Source of the DNA: JAAYPI01 sp963668615
GTDB lineage: Bacteria; Bacteroidota; Bacteroidia; Bacteroidales; Paludibacteraceae
Assembly (NCBI GenBank): GCA_963668615.2
Contig: CAXXCL010000002.1
Span: 124,001-188,000 of the forward strand
Direction: 5' to 3'
DNA length: 64,000 nucleotides
The translations under genes and the position numbers were made by a program. Positions 17,181 to 25,766 of the stretch are shown in pieces; the first letter of the stretch is position 1; each line of letters opens with the position of its first letter. Below the pieces are notes generated by a model. It searched no databases. It had not been told where the DNA came from and saw only the letters and a list, made by a program, of their open reading frames with translations.

Positions 17181-17804
17181 CTATTCGACCTTAAATCGTA
17201 ACACTGTTTTCAACTTTTCTGGGGAAACTTTTCTTGCGTCCGACAGATAAATTTCTCTGTGCGTATGGCTGGTTCGTTTCATTTTTTTGTCATTTATAAA
17301 TATTTCCATTTTGTCGAAACTTTCGGGTTCACTATCGTAACTACCTGTGTGTAGCATTTGTACGCAAAGACCTTCTTCAATTATTTCAAATTTTACTTTG
17401 TCCAATAAATGGTGTGGTTTCTTCTTTTTTGTTCTTTCAATTATTTCAAGAGCAAAGTCATTCGTAACAAAGTTGGGTTGTCTAATCATAAGTTTAAAAA
17501 CCAATGAATTTTTATCAATTGTTCCGTTATATTTTTCTTTTGCGTTATCATCAATGTCCCAAACTCCTTCTAAAGGAAAAACAGTATATTCAAAATAATC
17601 TATTGGGGCAATTCCTTGTTTTGGACTCATTTTAATGGCATAAGACAATGAATACAATACTCCAATGTATTCCGCAAAAAAATCATCATTCGGATTTCCC
17701 TTGCCTTCAATAGAATAAAATTTAAAATTTGGTATAACTATCGTTTCAGGCTTTTCTTTGGGTAGATAAAATTGCTTGTCATTTTTTTTCCATTCATATT
17801 TCAT
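17181..17804 (-). CDS. GyrI-like small-molecule-binding domain protein
   Basis: About 207 aa from ATG 17804, which has a purine-rich ribosome site AGGGAGAAG just upstream; the open frame runs 24 codons further. Standalone GyrI-like (AraC effector-binding/SOUL-fold) protein: VIPNFKFYSIEGKGNPND near the N-terminus, YFEYTVFPLEGVWDI in the middle and MLHTGSYDSEPESFDKM toward the C-terminus are the family pattern. Such proteins bind small hydrophobic cations or hydrolyse cyclopropanoids; the ligand here is unknown. Confidence 0.75.
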   Translation of the reverse strand: MKYEWKKNDKQFYLPKEKPETIVIPNFKFYSIEGKGNPNDDFFAEYIGVLYSLSYAIKMSPKQGIAPIDYFEYTVFPLEGVWDIDDNAKEKYNGTIDKNSLVFKLMIRQPNFVTNDFALEIIERTKKKKPHHLLDKVKFEIIEEGLCVQMLHTGSYDSEPESFDKMEIFINDKKMKRTSHTHREIYLSDARKVSPEKLKTVLRFKVE

Positions 17805-17891
17805 TTTGTTCTTCTCCCTTTTTATTGTTACGAAATCGTCAATGTGCATAGATACAAAAAGGTTGTTTATAGTCAAAATTATTCCCTTTCA

Positions 17892-18128
17892 ACCGCCTAG
17901 CCTCGTAATTAACATACTGAATACAAACGCTTTTGTTTGTTTCTTAGATACTTATTCAGGCTCGAAAAAGAAAAAAAAAGGTGCAAAATCTATGGTTCGA
18001 TATACATTGCTGTTATCAGGCGTGTGTTGCTATTTCCTTTGCTAATTCTTCCCTGTTTGATTGCAAATATCTCAATTTTTTCTCAATTTGAAATATCATG
18101 CAAACATACGAGCGTGTGTTATGGCGGT
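17892..18128. repeat. Possible degenerate attC-like site behind the HEPN gene
   Basis: Terminal boxes CCGCCTAGC (from 17893) and GTTATGGCGG (18118-18127) resemble the CCGCCTAAC/GTTAGGCGG boxes of the site at 18958-19094, and CTCGTA/TACGAG pair inside them. The right box overlaps the 3' end of the HEPN ORF. Much weaker than the other sites. Confidence 0.3.
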
Positions 18129-18929
18129 CGTACTTTTTTTCTTAAATTCTCTTTTTCCTACTATACCATTTTTAATAAGCTGGTCATCAATTTCGATTAT
18201 TAATTTATTCAAGGCAGACAATGCTTTTGTAAATGTTTCAATTTTAGCAGGAATCTCTTGTTCGTTTTTTAGATTTGGAGTGAACTTCTTTCCGTATGCT
18301 CTTACATATTTGCTGTCAACAAGTCCTTGATTGTGTATAAAAAGGTGTCTTAATTCTAAATAAGCAAGAGCGTCGTCAACAGTTTCTTTCGGGATATTTA
18401 CCTTTGTGTCTTTAAGAATTCTCTCTAGTAGTTTGTTAGTGCTTTTTAATTCTTCAATACTTCGAAAAACTCTTGAAACTATTTGTTCCTGAATGTTTTT
18501 ATAACTCTCTAGTCTTACAATCTCTGCAAATGACATTGTGAGATTATCTTTGTCTTCGCCATTTTTATTTATTACTGCTTTTTCAACAACTAACATTGGA
18601 TTCTTAGCATACATTTCTTTTGTTATGTTATGAAGATATATGGTGAATAAATTGTAGAGTCTCACAATGGCAAATTCAATATTTTTCTTCTGAGAATGTT
18701 TCACTAATGCTCCTTGTTGCTTGGCAGGGTGATTAAGTCTATCATATGATTGTACATCTAACCCCAAAGCAATATGAATATTAGTTTCTTGGTCTGTCTG
18801 CTCTAAAAGTACTTTCGAAGTTTGGATTAAAGACGCATCAACTAACTGAATATGTATTTGCAAAAAGTCTATTGCACTACGGTACTGTTGTAAGGAAGTA
18901 GTTTCTCTAAAATCGGGTTTCTTTGCCAT
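18096..18929 (-). CDS. HEPN-domain protein, candidate RNase
   Basis: 277 aa, predicted almost wholly helical. Contains LELRHLFIHNQGLVDSKY, an R-x4-H motif (Arg194, His199) in the form typical of HEPN ribonucleases of the RiboL-PSP/abortive-infection type. No nucleotidyltransferase (MNT) antitoxin gene lies beside it. It is the next cassette gene after the SIR2-Argonaute gene (same strand), separated by the attC-like site whose end is 28 nt before this start. Likely a defence effector; that role is inferred. Confidence 0.65.
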   Translation of the reverse strand: MAKKPDFRETTSLQQYRSAIDFLQIHIQLVDASLIQTSKVLLEQTDQETNIHIALGLDVQSYDRLNHPAKQQGALVKHSQKKNIEFAIVRLYNLFTIYLHNITKEMYAKNPMLVVEKAVINKNGEDKDNLTMSFAEIVRLESYKNIQEQIVSRVFRSIEELKSTNKLLERILKDTKVNIPKETVDDALAYLELRHLFIHNQGLVDSKYVRAYGKKFTPNLKNEQEIPAKIETFTKALSALNKLIIEIDDQLIKNGIVGKREFKKKSTTAITHARMFA

Positions 18930-18957
18930 AATGGTTTGTTTTTATTTTTTTTTAGTA

Positions 18958-19094
18958 TGCCGCCTAACGCACACATGTAAATTTTGTTGGGGATTTTGAA
19001 ACACTTTCCTGTCGAGACGCTAAGAACTAAATTAGAAGCAAGTTCTTTAAAATCTGCAATTCCGCCCCAATAAATTTATATGATGTTAGTGGCA
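18958..19094. repeat. attC-like imperfect inverted repeat between SIR2-Ago and HEPN genes
   Basis: 137-bp element. The left arm begins TGCCGCCTAACG and runs to TTGTTGGGG (18992). The right arm runs from CCCCAATAAATTT (19065) to GATGTTAGTGGCA (19094). The arms are imperfect reverse complements; outer boxes CTAAC and GTTAG match integron attC R''/R' logic. An inner AAGAACT/AGTTCTT pair is also present. It starts 15 nt after the Argonaute stop codon, as expected for a cassette recombination site. Confidence 0.7.
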
Positions 19095-19109
19095 GGCCTT
19101 CTTTCAATG

Positions 19110-22100
19110 TCATATAAATAGTCTATAATCATATGTTTTACCCTCAAATCTTGAAAGTAATTTGCCAATTCTAGCAATTTGATTTGAAGAATCAATTGTT
19201 GATGGAAGTTTAGAATATAAATCAAGTGAGTTCCAATTCATCTTCGTTAATCCTAAAATTTCTGTTGCTATTGTGTTTATGTTTGATTCTCCATAATGTT
19301 TTGTTATTTTAATTGGTGCAGGAATACTTCTGCCTCCCAAATAAAATTTGTAATTAGGTTGTCTTACAGACGGAACTATTCCGTGTGTCCACAAAAGAGC
19401 TGTATGTTTATTTGTTACAATGCAAGTACCTCTTGAAATTGGAAATTTGTCAACTTGTAATTTGTTTTGATAGACACTCATTGCTACAAAACGGGCATCT
19501 GCTTCATAATTGATTTCGATTAGGTCGATTTTCTTTATTCCAGCTTTATTTAGACTTGCTTTTATACCATTGATTTCATCTTCGGTAAATCGTGTCCTTT
19601 TATGGATTACAACCCTTTCAGGTAGCTTATCTAATGACTGATAAAATAATTCTCTAATTGAAACTCCAAATTGAAAAGCATCCTTAAAAGACAGATAAGG
19701 ATTATTCTGGTTGTCTAAAAAATAATTGTCAATTTTTGATAATCTATATTTCAATCCTTGTCCATTTGAATCGTAGATGTGGCTACACCCAATTACAATT
19801 TCTGATTTAGTTTGAATTTGCGAAATACTATAACCAATCCCAGCATAAGCTGTATTCTTTTCCTGACTATTTAAAATCCAAGGAGTTCTTAATGACTTTA
19901 CGTAAAATGATAAAGATAGCCACCAATAAATCTGACATTTTAATTTATCACTTAATGTATCTTCTCGTATAAGTTGAGTCGAAATTCCTCTTGAAGCTGA
20001 AAATGCTTTTATGTAATCGTGTAAATCAAAACTTTCTCCTTCCTGAATGTAGTTTTCAAAAGGTTGCCACTCATCAGGAATAAAAATAACTACAGTACTT
20101 TGACTTTGGGTATTAGCTATTTGTTCAATTTTTGATGTAATCTGCCTTGCCAATTTAATGGCATTTTCGTGATTATTTAATTCATTATTAGGTTTAAAAT
20201 CAATATCTATCCACTTTTCATTATTTTCAAATGTAGGAATATTGATTGGCAAATTAAAGGCTGCTAAAAATCCTGGGTAATCAATTAAATAATCTGGATT
20301 TATATTATCAGTCGAGTGTTTTATATGAATCTTTGAAAGGAAATCATAAAACTTGCTTGAATATTTGTTGCCACAGATAACAGAAAGATTAACCTCATTT
20401 GAATAAATAACTCCATTAAGATTTACATCGAAAGGTCTGTTATTTACTAATCCACGCATTGGGTGATAATCTTTAAACTCAATATCTGTTGCGATATTTC
20501 TAAATATTAATTGAGGTTCTAAAAACTGTACACCTTTAAACTGAGTTTGTTTATTATTATAGTTGTTCGGATAATAAGCTTTAAAATTTGGGTCTAAAAC
20601 ATTTATTTCTCCAAATGCAGTATTTAAAGAAATTTGAAACTCAAGACCTGTTCCCGAATTTTCAGGATATTCAAACTTTAATTTCTGATTTTGGAACAAG
20701 ACTCCATTCCAAAAATCAAGTAACTCATCATATTTATTGTTGTATAGTCTTTCTAACTGCCCTTTGCTGATTAATTGCTTCTGCTGTTTTGAAACTTCAT
20801 CTGTGGATGTAAGATGAATTGCAGGAATAAAAGATAAATAGGCAAAGCTCCTATTGTTATCAAAATAGAATGAAAGCTGTAAGGCTTTATGTATGTTAAT
20901 ATTAATATATTTACTTTCAATGCTTTTTAGCCAAAGCTTGTCTTTAAGATTGGTGTCAATTTCGAGTTTGTTAGAAAAATATTTAAGAATTGCCTTTAGC
21001 ATTAATGATTTGAATGCAGATACATTTTCTATATCAAACTTTGATATAGGCTCTCTTTTAATTTCTGACTTTAGATATGCTTTGAAGGTTTTATCAATAT
21101 CTGTCAATGTTCCAATAGCATATACTTTTCCCTTAAAAGGTACGACACATATATTTGTGTCTTTTGTCTTTTCTTTTAGAAAACTCCAGGGTCTTTCATC
21201 TTTGTAATCTGCCTCAAATTGAAAAACTTCTTTGGGAAATGTAATAGGGTGCAGATTACTTTTTATGTATTTGTCTGTTTTTGTAAAAGAAAGACTAAAA
21301 TCCGTTTTAAAATATTCCTCCTCATTAGATGTTTCTAAGGCATCTTGAATTTGTTTTTCTACAGTAAAATTTCCCTCAAATGCTGATTTAGCTAAGTGAA
21401 TTAATGTTTTGTCGAAGCCGTCCGTTGATATATAATATGCCTCTCTTCCTGATTCTCTGATTTTTAAAATCAGTTTGGAAACTTCTTTATTAATTTGGCT
21501 GCCAAATCCACACCAATATAATCTGCCTGAACCTTTTTTAGAGAAAGCTAATGAGATTGCGTCCATTAATGATTTATCTCTTCCGCTGTATCCTATTACA
21601 ACAAGGTTTTTATCAATGTGATAATTAGAAAATTGCTCTTTAAATGTTTCGTTTTGATTATCTAATTCCTTTTCAGTATTCTTTAAAGTTGAGAATTTAT
21701 AATCTCCATGTAAAGCAATCGTCAATAACTCCTTTTTGCTTTGGTTTCTATATATCCTTTCAGAATTATCTAATGTTATTTCTATTGGTGTTAATCTGTT
21801 TTGATGCGCAGAACGAACAGTCAATCCGTCAAAATTAGTTGTCCAAACAGACTTCACAATATTATGTTCTGCCAAAAGACAAAGCAATTTATAACCTATA
21901 TATGGTTCTTTGTTTTCAATTAAACTGAAAAAATATTTACGTCTGTCGTCTGGAATAGGATAGGCTTTTTCTGCATAAAAAGAATACTCTTCCGTAGAAT
22001 CAAGAGGTGGATATTCTCCCTGATTATCTAACCAATTTTGAATACTCTTTCGGACTGATTCATTTTTGTAATTCTTATAAAATTCCGCAGAATTTATATT

Positions 22101-22268
22101 CTTTGACAGATAAATATCTTTTTTCCATTCCCAAATACAATCATATGCTGATTGAATTCCAGAAGTAATAGAAGTTCCAGCACCCAATAAAAAAGAATGT
22201 GGAACATCCACATTTCTCTTAAAAGACCTTAAAAATGCATCGTATTCAAGTGTTATATTTTCTGTCAT
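19110..22268 (-). CDS. Single-chain SIR2-APAZ-Argonaute (MID-PIWI) defence protein
   Basis: 1052 aa. SIR2 domain about 1-300 with GAGTS (29-33), TTNFD (143-147), HGD (187-189) and GYSGRD (226-231), all NAD-binding/NADase motifs. APAZ/N-L-like region about 330-620, including EPQLIF and GLVNNRPFD (584-614). MID about 690-795, ending in YWWLSLSFYVKSLRTPW. PIWI about 800-1052, ending LTKMNWNSLD (1007-1016). PIWI looks nuclease-dead: the first catalytic Asp position reads AGIGYS (about 809) and the second HKRTRF (about 889). Known SIR2-APAZ/short-Argonaute (SPARSA) systems deplete NAD when guide-directed binding detects invader DNA; most use two proteins. It is the first gene after the IntI-like remnant. 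Confidence 0.85.
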   Translation of the reverse strand: MTENITLEYDAFLRSFKRNVDVPHSFLLGAGTSITSGIQSAYDCIWEWKKDIYLSKNINSAEFYKNYKNESVRKSIQNWLDNQGEYPPLDSTEEYSFYAEKAYPIPDDRRKYFFSLIENKEPYIGYKLLCLLAEHNIVKSVWTTNFDGLTVRSAHQNRLTPIEITLDNSERIYRNQSKKELLTIALHGDYKFSTLKNTEKELDNQNETFKEQFSNYHIDKNLVVIGYSGRDKSLMDAISLAFSKKGSGRLYWCGFGSQINKEVSKLILKIRESGREAYYISTDGFDKTLIHLAKSAFEGNFTVEKQIQDALETSNEEEYFKTDFSLSFTKTDKYIKSNLHPITFPKEVFQFEADYKDERPWSFLKEKTKDTNICVVPFKGKVYAIGTLTDIDKTFKAYLKSEIKREPISKFDIENVSAFKSLMLKAILKYFSNKLEIDTNLKDKLWLKSIESKYININIHKALQLSFYFDNNRSFAYLSFIPAIHLTSTDEVSKQQKQLISKGQLERLYNNKYDELLDFWNGVLFQNQKLKFEYPENSGTGLEFQISLNTAFGEINVLDPNFKAYYPNNYNNKQTQFKGVQFLEPQLIFRNIATDIEFKDYHPMRGLVNNRPFDVNLNGVIYSNEVNLSVICGNKYSSKFYDFLSKIHIKHSTDNINPDYLIDYPGFLAAFNLPINIPTFENNEKWIDIDFKPNNELNNHENAIKLARQITSKIEQIANTQSQSTVVIFIPDEWQPFENYIQEGESFDLHDYIKAFSASRGISTQLIREDTLSDKLKCQIYWWLSLSFYVKSLRTPWILNSQEKNTAYAGIGYSISQIQTKSEIVIGCSHIYDSNGQGLKYRLSKIDNYFLDNQNNPYLSFKDAFQFGVSIRELFYQSLDKLPERVVIHKRTRFTEDEINGIKASLNKAGIKKIDLIEINYEADARFVAMSVYQNKLQVDKFPISRGTCIVTNKHTALLWTHGIVPSVRQPNYKFYLGGRSIPAPIKITKHYGESNINTIATEILGLTKMNWNSLDLYSKLPSTIDSSNQIARIGKLLSRFEGKTYDYRLFI

Positions 22269-22300
22269 TATCGTCTATGATTATCTGTATGTTTTAGGCT

Positions 22301-22449
22301 TGCCCCTAACATCTGTGTATGTGCAACAAATTTCTGTATGTACTACGCTATTGCACATACATGCGCTATAGAAGTGTGTGTTTGTTTAGCTAAAGTTATG
22401 TTATTTAGAATGTTAGAATATTTACCTATTTTCTGGTTATTGCACATAC
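22301..22449. repeat. attI-like region ahead of the SIR2-Ago cassette
   Basis: The box TGCCCCTAAC (22301-22310) plus TAACATCTGTGTAT (22307-22320) lies 32 nt before the SIR2-Ago start. The 14-mer recurs at 36993-37006 ahead of the hxs operon. GTATGTGCAA (22317-22326) and TTGCACATAC (22351-22360, again 22440-22449) form inverted and direct repeats, as integrase-binding sites might. Confidence 0.55.
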
Positions 22450-22507
22450 AGGAATTTTATAGAGAAGAGAAACAGACGTTTTTTTGTTAGTTTTATTATT
22501 TTCTTTC

Positions 22508-22527
22508 CAAAGATAAAAAGTTTATCT
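22508..22527 (-). promoter_or_regulatory. Possible promoter for the cassette genes
   Basis: TATCTTTG on the minus strand (22515-22508) matches the -7 consensus, overlapped by a perfect inverted repeat AGATAAA-AAG-TTTATCT (22511-22527). It lies between the integrase remnant and the first cassette, where an integron cassette promoter would sit. No convincing -33 element. Confidence 0.3.
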
Positions 22528-22549
22528 CAATAAAAAGTTTAAAAATTAA

Positions 22550-22870
22550 CTAAATGTCAAGATTATCCAACGGACTTTTTATCTGGTCAAAACCTTTTGT
22601 TGTGATATGTGTGTATATCTGTATTTCTGTTGTTTTGCTGCTTGAGTGTCCGAGTAGGTTAAATCGGTGCCCGACTCCAACAAATGTGTAGCAAATGAAC
22701 TATGCAACGAATGTACCGACATTTTTTATGAATGCCAATTTTTTAATGCCATTTTTAAAATATGCTGAACACTTCGCGTCGCGTATTTCTCTCCTTTAAA
22801 CAACCATTCTTTTGGTTCATATTTCAGCAAGTATCTTCGGAGTATTCCCAATGTTTTTCGTACCAAGCAA
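22550..22870 (-). pseudogene. Decayed IntI-like tyrosine recombinase, C-terminal part
   Basis: Conceptual translation with frame changes gives LVRKTLGILRRY, KYEPKEWLF, RSVQHIL, then an in-frame stop, then HSSFATHLLE, a deletion of about 13 nt that shifts the frame, then NLLGHSSSKTTE and YTHITTKGFDQIKSPLDNL. It aligns throughout with the fragment at 37126-37512. The KSPLD ending and YTH tyrosine context resemble integron integrases. A two-codon insertion (EIQIYTH versus EIYTH) lies beside the catalytic Tyr. The N-terminal half is absent. Non-functional. Confidence 0.85.
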
Positions 22871-23039
22871 GCATTATGTGTTCATAATAAAACTTAATAG
22901 CATTGATGGATTGGTTTTGAAATATGAAATAGGGAAGTTTTTTGTAATATTTTGATAGGAAACAGAAATGTTTTTCAATATTAGGTCTTGTTCAATATTG
23001 TTACAGTAAATGTTTGTTCAGAATAGCTATGGAGCAAAA
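22871..23039. other. Gene-free stretch beyond the integrase remnant
   Basis: AT-rich, no ORF and no clear homology to the N-terminal half of the integrase. It marks the outer junction of island 1 with the trxB region. Confidence 0.4.
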
Positions 23040-23077
23040 ATACGGTTATCCGCTATATATCAGGCAGATAACCGTAT
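23040..23077 (-). terminator. Intrinsic terminator of the trxB operon
   Basis: Perfect 11-bp stem ATACGGTTATC/GATAACCGTAT with a 16-nt loop, followed on the minus strand by TTTTTG, 22 nt after the trxB stop. Confidence 0.85.
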
Positions 23078-23099
23078 GCTATTTTTAGTTTTTGGGCTA

Positions 23100-24050
23100 T
23101 TATAAACCTTTTTCCAGCAAAAATCGTTCTGCTTCCATGGCTGCCTTACAACCGCTTCCGGCAGAAGTGATGGCTTGTCGGTAAATGGGGTCGGCAACAT
23201 CGCCTGCGGCATATACTCCCTCGATAGCTGTCTTGGGTGTGCTGCCAATGGTTTTGATATAACCTACTTCATCTAACTCCAACGAGTCCTTAAAAACGCG
23301 GGAGTTGGGGGTGTGGCCGATAGCCAAAAAGAATCCGTCAATTTTAATGGAAACTTCCGTTTCTTGGGGCGTGCCTTTCTTTTTTGTCAAAATAGCACCT
23401 TCTACTACTTTTTCTCCAAACAACGATTTGGTTTCGTGTTCAAACAAAACCTGAATGTTAGGAGTTTCGGCTATTCTTTTTTGCATTATTTGAGATGCTC
23501 GCAATACGTTTCGGCGAACAATAAGGTACACGTTGTTGCAAATGGCAGATAAATACAGAGCATCCTCGCAAGCGGTATCTCCGCCACCGACTACTGCTAC
23601 ATCTTTTTTGCGGTAAAAAAATCCGTCGCAAGTAGCACAAGCCGAAACGCCCGAACCCGCATATTTATGTTCGTCGGGTAAACCCAAATATTTGGCTGCA
23701 GCTCCTGTTGCAATAATAAGCGTATCTGCTTCTATCACTTTTTCTTGGTCGATGGTTATCTTAAAAGGAAAAGAAGATAAGTCGGCTTCTGTTGCAATAC
23801 CCCAACGTACATCTGCTCCAAATCGGATGGCTTGTTTTTTAATGTCTTCCATCATATCAAAACCGCTAATTCCATCGGGATAACCCGGAAAGTTTTCTAC
23901 ATCGGTGGTCATGGTTAATTGTCCGCCGGGTTGAATTCCTTCCAGCACAATAGGAGCCAGTCCTGCTCTTGAGGCATAAATGGCTGCTGTCAGTCCTGCC
24001 GGCCCGGAACCCAAAATGAGGCAACGCGTTTTTTCGTTCGTATTTTCCAT
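23100..24050 (-). CDS. trxB: Thioredoxin reductase
   Basis: 316 aa NADPH-dependent flavoprotein keeping thioredoxin reduced. N-terminal FAD motif GSGPAGLTAAIY, redox-active CATC (in SACATCDGFFY), NADPH motif GGGDTACEDA, C-terminal GVYAAGDVADPIYRQ. Length is standard. Last gene before a strong terminator and 6 nt after the LolA-like gene. Confidence 0.95.
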   Translation of the reverse strand: MENTNEKTRCLILGSGPAGLTAAIYASRAGLAPIVLEGIQPGGQLTMTTDVENFPGYPDGISGFDMMEDIKKQAIRFGADVRWGIATEADLSSFPFKITIDQEKVIEADTLIIATGAAAKYLGLPDEHKYAGSGVSACATCDGFFYRKKDVAVVGGGDTACEDALYLSAICNNVYLIVRRNVLRASQIMQKRIAETPNIQVLFEHETKSLFGEKVVEGAILTKKKGTPQETEVSIKIDGFFLAIGHTPNSRVFKDSLELDEVGYIKTIGSTPKTAIEGVYAAGDVADPIYRQAITSAGSGCKAAMEAERFLLEKGL

Positions 24051-24056
24051 AAATAG

Positions 24057-24704
24057 TTATCGTAAGTCAATAATTTCAGCTTTGGGATATTTTTTTGCAT
24101 CAAACTGAAAATCAGCAGCACTTACGGTTGCATTTTTTTCAATCTTCAGTATTTTTATTGTATGGATACTTCCGTCTTTAGAGTAGGTTACAATAGATGT
24201 CGGTTCGTAGGTAACCCCATTAATATTGATATTTATTTTAAAGTAATTTTCTTTTAAACTTTCAGGAAATAGATCGATAGAATATGCTTTAACTCCGTTT
24301 TTTGTTTTTACTATCGGCTCATTTATTTTATAATTTTTTTTGTAGCTGTTTAAAATATAGGTTGGATTTAACTTTGCCAAATCTTCTTTAGTCGGATTAC
24401 TGATATTTATTTCGTTGGTTTGAGGCATATAAACGTATTGAGAAACGCCGTCAAAAATAATGGTAGCGTAGGAGGTTACGATGTTTATTTTGTTCTGTTT
24501 GGTTTTAATTTTACCAACTACGGTATTTTCTGTTTTCTTTTGTACATCTTTAATTGTAATCTGAAAATCAACAATATTGCTTGTTGATTTCTGGTATGCG
24601 GCAGATACTTTGTTTAGTATTTCAAGGGATTTTGCATTAACCTGTGCCGATATGGATAAAGATGAGATGGTTAAGAAAGAAACGATAAAAAATATATTTT
24701 TCAT
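24057..24704 (-). CDS. LolA-like outer-membrane lipoprotein carrier
   Basis: About 215 aa from ATG 24704, preceded by a clear AGGAG ribosome site; the frame extends six codons upstream but lacks such a site. Signal peptide ending SISA-Q, then the LolA half-barrel pattern (SAAYQKSTSNIVDFQITIKD, YMPQTNEINI, YDLFPE-like segment). Predicted periplasmic chaperone moving lipoproteins to the outer membrane. No LolB is expected in this phylum. Confidence 0.75.
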   Translation of the reverse strand: MKNIFFIVSFLTISSLSISAQVNAKSLEILNKVSAAYQKSTSNIVDFQITIKDVQKKTENTVVGKIKTKQNKINIVTSYATIIFDGVSQYVYMPQTNEINISNPTKEDLAKLNPTYILNSYKKNYKINEPIVKTKNGVKAYSIDLFPESLKENYFKINININGVTYEPTSIVTYSKDGSIHTIKILKIEKNATVSAADFQFDAKKYPKAEIIDLR

Positions 24705-24718
24705 GGTACTCCTGTTTT

Positions 24719-25291
24719 TCATTTATTTTTTTTCTTTTGAATACTCCATCCAAATTTCCCTATTTTTTCTCCCAATTTGAAATAGTTTCCGTGAGAGTAC
24801 GCAATTAGTTTGGCATCGTTTAATTTGAATTCTCCGGTTTCTTTGTCGATGTATTTTTCATCTGCTTGTACATTTACTACCTCAGCAATGAACATATCAT
24901 GAGAACCTAATTCTTTTATTTCTACTACTTTACATTCTATATTCAGTGGAGATTCTTTTACTATGGGAGCATTGACTACTTGTGCCTTTTCGGCAGTAAG
25001 GTTCATTTCCTTAAATTTGTCGTGCTTGGCTCCCGAATTTACGCCACACCAATCTGTGGCAAACGCCATATCTTCTGTTGTCAAGTTAATGACAAAAGCT
25101 TTTGTTCGGGTCAATATAGCATGAGAATGACGCTCTTTTCTAACAGAAATATAGCACATGGGAGGGTTAGTGCAAATAGTACCTGTCCAACTTACCGTTA
25201 AAAGGTTGTATTCGGTTTCATCTTCACCGCAACTTACCAAAATGGCTGGTAATGGATAAATCAAAGTGCCCGGTTTCCAGTTTTGTTTCAT
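24719..25291 (-). CDS. Flavin reductase family protein (FMN-binding split barrel)
   Basis: 190 aa cytoplasmic flavoredoxin-type protein. Motifs: NLLTVSWTGTICTNPPMCYISVR-type flavin-binding strand, FVINLTTEDMAFATDWCGVNSG and HDMFIAEVVNV. Probably an FMN-dependent oxidoreductase; electron partner unknown. Same strand as pyrI (7-nt gap) and the LolA-like gene. Confidence 0.8.
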   Translation of the reverse strand: MKQNWKPGTLIYPLPAILVSCGEDETEYNLLTVSWTGTICTNPPMCYISVRKERHSHAILTRTKAFVINLTTEDMAFATDWCGVNSGAKHDKFKEMNLTAEKAQVVNAPIVKESPLNIECKVVEIKELGSHDMFIAEVVNVQADEKYIDKETGEFKLNDAKLIAYSHGNYFKLGEKIGKFGWSIQKKKNK

Positions 25292-25298
25292 TCTTCTA

Positions 25299-25766
25299 TT
25301 ATTTCAACGTTAAATCTTCTTCTTTAATGATTCTCTCGCAATAGTGGCATTGTGCGAGTCTTTTTTTCTTATCAATGAAATAAAAGTGGGTAGGGACATT
25401 TTCTTTGTTTGTGATGCACATCGGATTGATACACTGCATAATGTCTATTATTTCATCCGGAATAGTCAACTCCACTTTTTCGACAACTTCGTAATTTTTT
25501 ATGATGTTAATTTTTGCATTGGGAGCTATCAGTGCAATTTTATTGACTTCTTGTTGTTCGAAAAATTTGTCGGATATTTTGATGATTCCTTTTTTACCCA
25601 GTTTATGACTGTCTAAATTATTTCCAATCGTAATTTGATTGGGCAGTGCATCAAGCTGTAGAATGGCAAAAACTTTAAATAATTTGTCGGCAGGAATATG
25701 ATCTATAACTGTCCCATTTTTAAGGGCTTGAACGACTAATTCATTGTTATCTGTTTTCATTTTCAT
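25299..25766 (-). CDS. pyrI: Aspartate carbamoyltransferase regulatory chain
   Basis: About 155 aa from ATG 25766, which overlaps the pyrB stop codon by one base (TAATG), favouring coupled translation; the frame extends eight codons upstream into pyrB. N-terminal allosteric nucleotide-binding domain (VQALKNGTVIDHIPA) and C-terminal zinc domain with four Cys in CINPMC and CHYC. Forms the ATCase holoenzyme with PyrB and mediates feedback control by CTP/ATP. Confidence 0.93.
   Translation of the reverse strand: MKMKTDNNELVVQALKNGTVIDHIPADKLFKVFAILQLDALPNQITIGNNLDSHKLGKKGIIKISDKFFEQQEVNKIALIAPNAKINIIKNYEVVEKVELTIPDEIIDIMQCINPMCITNKENVPTHFYFIDKKKRLAQCHYCERIIKEEDLTLK

Noticed and set aside
18958..19094. 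Considered as an insertion-sequence terminal repeat pair or a MITE
   Set aside because: No target-site duplication or transposase seen; position between tightly packed same-strand genes and CTAAC/GTTAG boxes fit a cassette site better.
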